A DNA stretch of 64,000 nt from Alteromonadaceae bacterium BrNp21-10 (GTDB taxonomy: Bacteria; Pseudomonadota; Gammaproteobacteria; Enterobacterales; Alteromonadaceae). Position 1 is the first letter of the stretch. The number at the start of each line of letters is the position of its first letter. Of this stretch, positions 1 to 7,233 are shown in pieces. The position numbers and the translations under genes were made by a program. Below the pieces are notes generated by a model. It worked only from the letters and a program-made list of their open reading frames with translations. It had not been told where the DNA came from and made no database searches. The stretch spans positions 124,001 through 188,000 of the forward strand of contig JAUHQD010000002.1 in assembly GCA_030418115.1 (NCBI GenBank), read 5' to 3'.

Positions 1-2
1 GC

Positions 3-2165
3 AATCACTCTAGCGCCAATGATATTTGGGGACATATTGATCTCAACACCGGTACTGAGTACGCCCTTATTGGTCTACGCCGCGGTACTGCGGTGGTTAG
101 CCTTGCTGACCCACAAGCGCCGATGGTTGTCGGTGTCATCAGCGGTACTAGCACAACATGGCGCGACATTAAGGTTTATCAATATTACGACGCCGCCAAC
201 ACCAGATGGCGCGCCTATGCTTATGTGACTTCCGACAGTACCAGTGAAGGCATTACCATTATCGATCTTAACAGCCTGCCCAACCAAATCAGCCTAGTAC
301 AGCGCCAGCCTGTTTTTGCTTCAGCACATAATATTTATATTAGCGATGTCGATTATGGGCTTAATATTGCGGCCCCCGGTAAAAGCCCTTTAATTCACAT
401 TGCCGGTGCCAATAAATATTCAGGCTCCCAGCATAGTTACTCTCTAAGCAATCCCGAGTCCCTGTCGGAAGTTCTTATCCCCAACAATGCCAACGCTGAT
501 GATTACAGCCATGATGTGAGTTCATTACGCATCAGCGATGAGCGTTCTAATCAATGCCCTAACGCCACCGCTGATTGTTTAGTTGTTTTAGATTTTAATG
601 AGGATAGCTTTCGCCTATGGGATCAAAGCCTCGCCAGCACTAGAGTAAATCTCAGCAATACCACTTATAACCAAGCGTCTTATGTGCATTCCGGTTGGTG
701 GAGTGAAAATAAAAATTATGTTTTTGTGCATGATGAACTAGATGAACAAAACCATGGTATTAACAGCACCCTACGTATTTTCGAAATTACCGACCTGAGT
801 TCACCGCAGCATGTGGGTACTTGGACTGGCCCCACTCGAGCCATTGACCACAACGGCTTTGTGCGCGGCAATCGCTATTACATGTCTAATTACGAACGCG
901 GAATGACCATCTTAGATATTAGCGACCCATCAGCGCCAACGGACATCGGCTTTTTTGACACCTTCCCTTCATCGGATAATGCCAGCTTCAACGGCGCTTG
1001 GGGAGTGTATCCGTTTTTACCCAGTGGCTTAATTCTTGTTAGTGACATTAATAGCGGCCTGTATATATTACGTGACCATACCACCAGCAATAACAATAAT
1101 GCCGTCGCCTTCAGCGCAGCCACCCACACCATTGCAGAAGGTGATTCACTAACGTTAAGTGTTCATCGCAGTGGCGACACTACAAAAGCCTTCAGCGTGG
1201 AATATGAGATTCTGAGCGGTTCAGCCCATGACAACGATGTGCCACTGGGTACGGGCAATGTTTCTTGGCCAGCTAATGACGCCGAAGACCAAACCATCAA
1301 CATAGTCATTAACCAAGACATCGATGATAACGAGTACGACGAGGTCTTTTTTGTACGCTTGTTTAACCCGCAAAGCGGCACTACGTTAACCACACCGAAT
1401 ATCGCCACCATCATCATTTCGGGCAAGGAAATATCACCCGCGGCTAGCTTTAATATTGATGAAATCACCGTCTTTGAAAATCAGCCCGCCGCCAGCGTTA
1501 GCATTAAACGTCAGAACCGCACCGACACCGATTTGCAAGTCTCTTACAGTCTAGTGAGTGATACCGCCATCGCCGGTGAAGATATTGAAAACATCAGCGG
1601 AACCGTAACCTGGGCAGCCAATGAGACTGACAGCATGATGATTAGCTTACCGCTAATAGATGACGAAATTAATGAAGGAGATGAACAACTCAAACTCGTA
1701 CTCAGTGCCGACAGCCCAGATCAACTCGGCGTGCCATCCGAAGTGTTAATTCGTATTCGCGACGACGAAAGCAATCAAGCACCAACAATTACATTAACCA
1801 GCACAATGCAAGTCAATGTACGCCAATCCGTGCAGTTGCGAGCCACCAGTGCCGACGCTGAAAATGATGAGCTGAGTATTGAATGGAATCAAACCGCGGG
1901 TAGTGATGTGGTACTTAACAATGCTGACACCTTAACACCCAATTTTACTGCTCCAGCTGCCACGGGGACGCTCACTTTTGAAATCACCGTTAGCGATCCT
2001 CTTGGCGCTACCGCCAACGCAACTGTTACCATTACAGTAATTTCACCGCCACCGCCCACTCTGCCCACCAGTTCATCCAGTGGCGGATCCTTCGCTTGGC
2101 TACTGGTGTTAATCGGCATAATGATATGCCATCGACGGATACCAATATTTGCTCAATATAAGTAA
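3..2165 (+). CDS. Choice-of-anchor-B/LVIVD-type exported protein with Calx-beta domains and GlyGly-CTERM tail (5' truncated)
   Basis: The reading frame is open from base 3 without a start, so the 5' end lies outside the window; 720 codons are visible. The first roughly 350 residues resemble choice-of-anchor B proteins: repeated strands such as RGTAVVSLADPQAP, GMTILDISDPSAP and SGLYILRDH, the LVIVD-like blades of a beta-propeller. Two Calx-beta-like modules follow (about 360-600, acidic DDNEYDEVFFVRL and DDEINEGDEQLKLVL strands), then one PKD/Ig-like module. The C-terminus has a Ser/Gly linker, a hydrophobic helix (AWLLVLIGIMI) and a basic end (HRR), matching the GlyGly-CTERM sorting signal recognised by rhombosortase. 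It is therefore probably exported and anchored or released at the cell surface. The ligand is unknown. Domain calls are from reading the protein. Confidence 0.85.
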   Translation, partial: NHSSANDIWGHIDLNTGTEYALIGLRRGTAVVSLADPQAPMVVGVISGTSTTWRDIKVYQYYDAANTRWRAYAYVTSDSTSEGITIIDLNSLPNQISLVQRQPVFASAHNIYISDVDYGLNIAAPGKSPLIHIAGANKYSGSQHSYSLSNPESLSEVLIPNNANADDYSHDVSSLRISDERSNQCPNATADCLVVLDFNEDSFRLWDQSLASTRVNLSNTTYNQASYVHSGWWSENKNYVFVHDELDEQNHGINSTLRIFEITDLSSPQHVGTWTGPTRAIDHNGFVRGNRYYMSNYERGMTILDISDPSAPTDIGFFDTFPSSDNASFNGAWGVYPFLPSGLILVSDINSGLYILRDHTTSNNNNAVAFSAATHTIAEGDSLTLSVHRSGDTTKAFSVEYEILSGSAHDNDVPLGTGNVSWPANDAEDQTINIVINQDIDDNEYDEVFFVRLFNPQSGTTLTTPNIATIIISGKEISPAASFNIDEITVFENQPAASVSIKRQNRTDTDLQVSYSLVSDTAIAGEDIENISGTVTWAANETDSMMISLPLIDDEINEGDEQLKLVLSADSPDQLGVPSEVLIRIRDDESNQAPTITLTSTMQVNVRQSVQLRATSADAENDELSIEWNQTAGSDVVLNNADTLTPNFTAPAATGTLTFEITVSDPLGATANATVTITVISPPPPTLPTSSSSGGSFAWLLVLIGIMICHRRIPIFAQYK

Positions 2166-2167
2166 AT

Positions 2168-2200
2168 CCAACGACTGATGTTTAAAAAAGCATCAGTTGG
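2168..2200 (+). terminator. Possible hairpin after the GlyGly-CTERM gene
   Basis: ACTGATG pairs with CATCAGT across a 10-base loop three bases after the stop codon, with an outer CCA/TGG clamp. No clear T run follows, so terminator function is weakly supported. Confidence 0.3.
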
Positions 2201-2222
2201 TGCAATTGCCGTTGCCAAACAG

Positions 2223-2251
2223 ATGACATCATATTAAAAACTGCTTATACT
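2223..2251 (+). promoter_or_regulatory. Sigma70-type promoter for the tRNA locus
   Basis: ATGACA (2223-2228) and TATACT (2246-2251) are separated by exactly 17 bases and are close to the TTGACA/TATAAT consensus. A G+C-rich discriminator (GCGCG) follows, typical of stringently controlled stable-RNA promoters. The first tRNA-like sequence begins about 65 bases downstream. Confidence 0.7.
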
Positions 2252-2318
2252 GCGCGTCGTTTTGGTCTTAGTGGAAGCCCTTCCATAAATCAAAACAGCA
2301 GTAACAAAATAACAAAGT

Positions 2319-2337
2319 GCCCCCTTAGCTCAGTTGG
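2319..2337 (+). pseudogene. Truncated 5' end of a tRNA(CAU) gene
   Basis: The first 19 bases match exactly the start of the intact tRNA at 2464 (acceptor arm, position 8/9 and D-arm start), after which the similarity stops abruptly. It lies at the position expected for the first gene behind the promoter at 2223. It is probably the remains of a duplicated or disrupted tRNA copy. Confidence 0.65.
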
Positions 2338-2343
2338 GTGAAT

Positions 2344-2381
2344 GGCGAAATAACAAAGCGATAACAAGCAGCTTTGTCGCC
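2344..2381 (+). other. Stem-loop between the tRNA fragment and the intact tRNA
   Basis: GGCGA plus CAAAGC (2344-2359) is complementary to GCTTTG plus TCGCC (2371-2381), with a five-base internal bulge. It lies in the tRNA precursor leader, right after the truncated tRNA copy. The function is unknown; a processing or mini-terminator element is possible. Confidence 0.4.
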
Positions 2382-2463
2382 ATGAACGCGAGACAAGTGG
2401 ACGTCGAGCTGGCTCCATCCACATGGATGTGTGACAGTTAGATACTAAAGTTAAAATATATGT

Positions 2464-2540
2464 GCCCCCTTAGCTCAGTTGGTTAGAGCGCACGACTCAT
2501 AATCGTTAGGTCCCCTGTTCAAGTCAGGGAGGGGGCACCA
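2464..2540 (+). tRNA. tRNA with CAU anticodon, probably tRNA-Ile2 (lysidine-modified), alternatively tRNA-Met
   Basis: A complete 77-nt cloverleaf with encoded CCA: acceptor GCCCCCT/AGGGGGC, D arm GCTC/GAGC, anticodon loop CTCATAA, T arm CCCTG/CAGGG. The C-rich acceptor stem and the ACGA/TCGT anticodon stem resemble bacterial tRNA-Ile(CAU), read as Ile after TilS modification, more than elongator tRNA-Met. Software may still label it Met. Bases 2495-2540 double as the attachment site of the downstream island. Confidence 0.9.
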
Positions 2541-2546
2541 TTTTTA
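2495..2546 (+). repeat. attL: 52-bp direct repeat in the tRNA 3' half
   Basis: Bases 2495-2546 (anticodon loop to just past CCA) are identical to 10670-10721. The flanking bases differ at both ends (g versus t on the left, a versus t on the right). This is the footprint of tRNA-targeted site-specific integration. Confidence 0.9.
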
Positions 2547-2658
2547 AAGACCTTTCGAGTTAGTGCTTACAAACAAAATCAAACTTTTTGTATTTTTATA
2601 GCTAATCTATAGCAAAATATCAATTCGTCTACCTCTGGAATTTATTTGCCTCAAATCC

Positions 2659-2703
2659 CTCCGGAGGCAGAGGTCAGAGGTTCGAATCATCTAGGGCGCG
2701 CCA
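2659..2703 (+). pseudogene. Decayed 3' half of tRNA-Arg(CCG)
   Basis: The segment starts with the anticodon loop CTCCGGA, continues with GGCAG, a variable region, the T arm around TTCGAAT, and ends with GGGCGC plus GCCA, as in gammaproteobacterial tRNA-Arg(CCG). No 5' half is present: the preceding bases do not form the D arm, and only the last two pair with the anticodon stem. The T stem has a mismatch. It lies 118 bases inside the left att site and is best read as an attachment-site scar from earlier integration in an Arg tRNA gene. Confidence 0.65.
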
Positions 2704-2897
2704 TTTCTAAAGGCTTTTAAGCCAATATTAAACTCCATGAATTCTTAAAATCAATTTTGTGTAGCATTTTAAACACCTAGTGCTAGTGAAATTTCTAGTC
2801 AATTAAAATCTAAATTGATTATACGCAAAATGAATAGTTGTCTTGATTGTATAATGAGCTTTGAGTACACCTAAAAAATATCTACAGAAATGGAGTT

Positions 2898-5441
2898 CTA
2901 TATTTCAATACTAACAGGTGCATTTGCTGCAACTATTGCTGCTATCTTCGTTTCGACTTCGGTGTAAATATCGACATCCACTTCAGGTACTGAAAGCGAA
3001 ATGATCAAAGCATACCTAGCTTTCGAATCCCAACGTTCATGAGATGTTCGAGTTTTCCACCATCCGCTAGCGGGATAAACTGCTATTTTTCCGCGAGCCG
3101 CAAGTTCGGCAGCACTACCTCGCCATATATCTTTATGAATAGAGCCTCGGTGGCGGATTGCTGCGCCTAAAGCCCAATTTGAATCACTGGGTGAATCATC
3201 AGGTTTATCACCTTCGGCCGCAGCATTTATACGTCTATGAAATTCAATATCAGATTCTTCAGCTCGCTTTACATCAAACCGAAGTTGGTGACTGGCATAG
3301 CTGTATTTATTTAAAATATTCCGACTAGACGGATTAGGTTCAATAAAATAGGAAAGGGTTATAGATATTTCCACACTGGCTTCGCCTATGGCTTGTAAAG
3401 CCTCTTTAGGCCATGGTAAATCATGTAGATGCATATCTTTCGTTTTAACGGAACCATCTGATTTATGGAATGGTTGAAGTTCATCTTGGATCACTAAAGA
3501 CAATGAATTATTGGCGCTTTTAATAGCCTTTTCTAAATTGGGTACACCAAAACCAACCATACGAGTTAAAATACTCATATCACCTTTTTTGATATTCTGG
3601 TCTGAGCGCTTTGCAGAAATTAATTTATACATTTCATCCGTCCAATCCGCAGAATGGACAGTTAAAGCACGGATGGTTTCAGGCCACAAATCAGGATATT
3701 CATACTGTACTAGTGCTGTGAAACGAGCTGCAAGTGCTGTGGCCGCGCTGGTTGAATTGGTTGTTTGAAAATGTCGTGTTGAAAAGTCGTGGTTAGTTGT
3801 CAGCAAATTTAAATCATGCATTCCGGCACAACTATACTGGTCTATACCAACATTACCCCCTTCAAAAACCACCTCTGGTTTTATTGGTGTATTTTTTCTA
3901 TCCCATATAAGTGAAGTTGTACTGTACGGCGATAAACCACCGGCTTTAGCCAATGGTTGGTAATCAGTGGATTCTGAAATAGTATTCTTATTTGTATATG
4001 CACCAGCCGTAATAACATTCCATGCTTGCGCTGGATCGTGTATATCTTGAGAGTAATTGTACTCAGGATAATTCATCAACTCGGTAAGATTATCGTTATT
4101 ATTGCCCGCACAAATTGTAAATAAGCGTGGGTTTGCCCCATCACCTAAATAATCAACAGCTAACGAATCTAGTGTACTTGACCAAGATGATGGGCGACCT
4201 CTGTCAGTGCCTACCTTAGATGAGAGCGACATTGAATAGGTGCGTTTTCTGGCTTGATTAGCTATCTCAGCTTCAGCAACTGCATCAGATGTTATTTTAC
4301 CTAAAGGTTTATCCTTATTATCACCGCTGCGTTCTAATACTTTTACTGACTCCAATTTATGATTAATGACTACTATTTCTCTTGAATCCAAAATGTCGGT
4401 TAAATCACCCCACATCGCTAGACCTGCCATGCCACTGCCGTGTCCATTGCTATCAACAGGTACTCCGTTGTCCGTAACGGTTAACTGATCTGCGAGACCG
4501 GCAAAAGGGGAGAGCAATGGATGCTCTACGTTTACACCTGTATCCAAAATACAAATATAAGGCTCGTTACCATTATTTGATTGGCTTAAGCGCTGCAATA
4601 AATCTTGTGACCATTGTGCTTGCTCTTCACTTGGAGCAGTATCAAAGAAATCTGCGGTAACCTTGGGTGCTCGAATCTCAGCAACCCTACTTAGCAGTAA
4701 CGTGCTATTCGCTAATTGATTTTGAGTCGCTTCAACTTGAATGACTGTATGTTCAGGGAATCTAAGCTTATGTGGTGAAACAATAATTTCCAGTTGATTG
4801 GCAATCAACTGAAAATCAGCAAGGATTTCCAAATATTGATTAGTCGCTTGTTTACTTCTTTTAGGTGTCGAGAGCCAAATTTCCCACCAAGTAGATTCAT
4901 TTTTATCAGCGGGTAATAAAGACTCATCGTCAGACCAAATTGCTGAGAACGCAGCTGAACGAATTGCTTGTACCGAATCAATCAACTTTTGGTTATCTCT
5001 CGGTTTCCCCGTTACAGTTTTCTTTTCATTTAAATATTCAGTGATTTTTTGTTCAAAAACATGCAATTTTCCATCAGGAATGAAGACTGTGGCGAAGGTT
5101 CTAGTATGGTTATTCTGTGTGATAGTTTTTATGTTATGCAATTCAATTTTTTGAATCTCGTTAGCGAGACTTCCAATAGCCATCTCAATATCAGGAAAAC
5201 TTTCAAACTCAACTTGAATACCTATACCCATTTGTAAAGGGATCTCTTTAGCATCTTCCTTTAAGCTTTCGAATTCTTTTGAAATAGTTGCAAGGTCGCC
5301 TCGTAACTTACCACTATGTCTTTGGCGATTTTGTTTAGGAATATTTTTGGTAGGGATCTGTATTCTATGAGTAATAAAATTATGAGTTATTGCAATTGAA
5401 TTAAGAAAAAAGTGCGGTTTATTAAAATCATTGTTCGCCAT
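2898..5441 (-). CDS. ietS: Subtilisin-like (S8) serine protease, IetS-type defence effector
   Basis: The 847-residue protein has an approximately 290-residue non-catalytic N-terminal region followed by an S8 peptidase domain. The catalytic triad is visible: Asp about 300 (ICILDTGVNVEHP), His about 334 (SNGHGSGMAG) and Ser about 565 (NSTSAATAL), with the oxyanion Asn near 447 (CAGNNND). There is no signal peptide, so it should act in the cytoplasm. It starts 12 bases after the AAA ATPase stop, so the two form one operon. Subtilase plus AAA ATPase pairs of this size are the IetAS systems, first described as a plasmid toxin-antitoxin/exclusion locus of Agrobacterium and later shown to be antiphage. 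The substrate is unknown. The location inside a tRNA island supports the defence role. Confidence 0.8.
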   Translation of the reverse strand: MANNDFNKPHFFLNSIAITHNFITHRIQIPTKNIPKQNRQRHSGKLRGDLATISKEFESLKEDAKEIPLQMGIGIQVEFESFPDIEMAIGSLANEIQKIELHNIKTITQNNHTRTFATVFIPDGKLHVFEQKITEYLNEKKTVTGKPRDNQKLIDSVQAIRSAAFSAIWSDDESLLPADKNESTWWEIWLSTPKRSKQATNQYLEILADFQLIANQLEIIVSPHKLRFPEHTVIQVEATQNQLANSTLLLSRVAEIRAPKVTADFFDTAPSEEQAQWSQDLLQRLSQSNNGNEPYICILDTGVNVEHPLLSPFAGLADQLTVTDNGVPVDSNGHGSGMAGLAMWGDLTDILDSREIVVINHKLESVKVLERSGDNKDKPLGKITSDAVAEAEIANQARKRTYSMSLSSKVGTDRGRPSSWSSTLDSLAVDYLGDGANPRLFTICAGNNNDNLTELMNYPEYNYSQDIHDPAQAWNVITAGAYTNKNTISESTDYQPLAKAGGLSPYSTTSLIWDRKNTPIKPEVVFEGGNVGIDQYSCAGMHDLNLLTTNHDFSTRHFQTTNSTSAATALAARFTALVQYEYPDLWPETIRALTVHSADWTDEMYKLISAKRSDQNIKKGDMSILTRMVGFGVPNLEKAIKSANNSLSLVIQDELQPFHKSDGSVKTKDMHLHDLPWPKEALQAIGEASVEISITLSYFIEPNPSSRNILNKYSYASHQLRFDVKRAEESDIEFHRRINAAAEGDKPDDSPSDSNWALGAAIRHRGSIHKDIWRGSAAELAARGKIAVYPASGWWKTRTSHERWDSKARYALIISLSVPEVDVDIYTEVETKIAAIVAANAPVSIEI

Positions 5442-5453
5442 TAAGCTTCCTTA

Positions 5454-6434
5454 TTAAATGGTGAAATGCTGGCTAATACCTTTCCTGTCATCAATTGCTT
5501 CTTGAAGCATCGTGATTGTGATCGATGGATAACCATGTATCAACATTTCTTTAGTTGCATCATTTGCAACTAAAGTAACCTCAGCATTACTTAGGCCGTC
5601 AGAAAACTGTGCTAGCTTTTTCCATGGAAAATTTTTAGCAACGTAAGTACGTAAACGACTTTTGAATAGGCCAATAATTTCATTTTCAGATGGTAGTTCA
5701 TAACGAATAACATCATCAAATCGTCTGAATAGTGCGTGATCAAGAGCCTCTATATGATTGGTAGCGCAAACAATGACACTATTTGATTGGTCTTGTTCAA
5801 TCATTTGCAAGAAGCTATTAAGAATTCGTCTAGCTTCACCTACATCATTATTTGAGCCACGATTCGAACCTAATGCGTCAAATTCATCAAAAAAGTACAC
5901 TCCCCTGACTTCTCTAATCGCATCAAATATTTGACGTAGCTTAGTAGATGACTCACCTAAGTACTTTGTTATCACTGCATCAAGACGAACTTCAAATAGA
6001 GGAAATCCTAGTTCTCCAGCAAGTACTGAAGCTGTATAAGTCTTGCCAGTACCGGGTTTTCCAGCCAGAAGTAATTTTCTTCTTGGTGATAATCCGTGAT
6101 TCTTCAGAGTAGATAAGTGCTTTTGTTCTTTTACCAACCGTTCTAATCGGTCTTTTACATTTGAAGAAACGATAAGATCATTAAAGCGTAATTTAGGATG
6201 ACTTGTTGTTAATAGGCCTGTTGAATCTTTAACACCACTTGAAATTGATACAGGTAGGTTACTTAGGCTTTTTTTCTTAGCCTTGTCGATAAGCAGCTTT
6301 AGTTCCTGAGCAAGTTTGCCATGACCATTTCTCGCTTCATGAGCCGCGACCTGAAGCGCGATAGATAAAAATCTATCGTCATCTTTATCGATGTGCGACT
6401 GCATCAGTGCTTTTATTTGGGTCGAACTAGCCAT
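5454..6434 (-). CDS. ietA: AAA+ ATPase, IetA-type partner of the subtilase
   Basis: The AAA domain is complete. Counted from the upstream TTG, it shows Walker A GKPGTGKT (about 130-137), Walker B YFFDEFD (185-191), sensor 1 VCATN (227-231) and an arginine-finger region RRFDD (242-246). The N-terminal 100 residues are helical and probably bind the partner. The ATG at 6434 is chosen; the frame extends to a TTG at 6449, but neither has a convincing Shine-Dalgarno. It is the first gene of the ietA-ietS operon. By analogy with IetA it should control or deliver substrate to the protease. Confidence 0.8.
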   Translation of the reverse strand: MASSTQIKALMQSHIDKDDDRFLSIALQVAAHEARNGHGKLAQELKLLIDKAKKKSLSNLPVSISSGVKDSTGLLTTSHPKLRFNDLIVSSNVKDRLERLVKEQKHLSTLKNHGLSPRRKLLLAGKPGTGKTYTASVLAGELGFPLFEVRLDAVITKYLGESSTKLRQIFDAIREVRGVYFFDEFDALGSNRGSNNDVGEARRILNSFLQMIEQDQSNSVIVCATNHIEALDHALFRRFDDVIRYELPSENEIIGLFKSRLRTYVAKNFPWKKLAQFSDGLSNAEVTLVANDATKEMLIHGYPSITITMLQEAIDDRKGISQHFTI

Positions 6435-6534
6435 TTGAAAAAAGCTCAATTTATTTATAGTTACATGATTAAGTATATATTAAACATTTTTTGACTACCA
6501 TGAGTTTACAGAATCTGCATAGCAGTACAGTTAT

Positions 6535-7057
6535 TTACAGAACTCCAAGTGAAGGGCTAAACCCCTGCCTTACGATATCCAATTTCCATTGATGTATACG
6601 GGTAATGATTTCTTTTCCCTGATACAAAATACCTTTTAACTTTTTAGTGATGAGTCCATCAAACCAACTGGTTTTTATCAGGCCGGTTTCTTTGTTTAGT
6701 TCCATTTCATAATACGGGTGAATGGCTTGGGATTTTCGTATACAGAAAACCCCACCCATCAGCTTCGTATAGGTCGCCCAATCTCCGGAATCTGCGGCCT
6801 TATGAAGCTCCGTAAAGGTTACTGCTTCGTTTAAGGGGCTTCGAAACGGAACTGACTGAAACCAAACCTCTATAACTACCAATACAGAAACCTATAAACC
6901 CTTTCTCGTTTTGCCAACCACCAACGATAAATTTCTTGTTATTAACAAAGAAGGAGAGGTTTAGTTCTTCAACCTCAACCCAATAACGTATTTCATCAAA
7001 AGTAACATCAAACCGCTTGCTGAGCTCCTCAAGCCGGTAATACTCTTTTTTAATCAT
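6535..7057 (-). pseudogene. Frameshifted small HTH/MerR-like island gene
   Basis: Two overlapping minus-strand frames appear to be halves of one protein. The upstream half (from ATG 7057, preceded by a GAG motif, or from 7096) has a MerR-like helix-turn-helix segment (YYRLEELSKRFDVTFDEIRY) and ends out of frame at 6800. The downstream half (6535-6882) continues with a compact alpha/beta region and has no ribosome-binding site of its own. The switch lies near 6860-6895. A recent one-base indel is the simplest explanation; programmed frameshifting or a sequencing error are alternatives. It lies upstream of ietA on the same strand and might once have regulated it. The family was not recognised. 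Confidence 0.55.
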
Positions 7058-7233
7058 CGGTAAAACTCGATCTGAATTCCATTTATGTTTATGCAAGTAG
7101 ATTAAATGATATGGGGAAATATTTCAGCTCGATTTAACCAACTTAAATCTGAAATTAAAAGCTCCTTTGCACTTCTACATCAAGATGATTAGTATGTTGC
7201 GTTTTTAGCACAGCAATAAATGGAATTTCTAGA

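Noticed and set aside
2464-2540. Assigning the tRNA with certainty to Met
   Set aside because: The anticodon alone (CAU) cannot separate Met from lysidine-modified Ile2; the acceptor stem favours Ile2, so both are kept open.
2898-6434. Reading the subtilase/ATPase pair as a lantibiotic or secretion protease system
   Set aside because: The subtilase lacks a signal peptide and pro-peptide, no precursor peptide or ABC exporter is nearby, and the ATPase is AAA+, not ABC.
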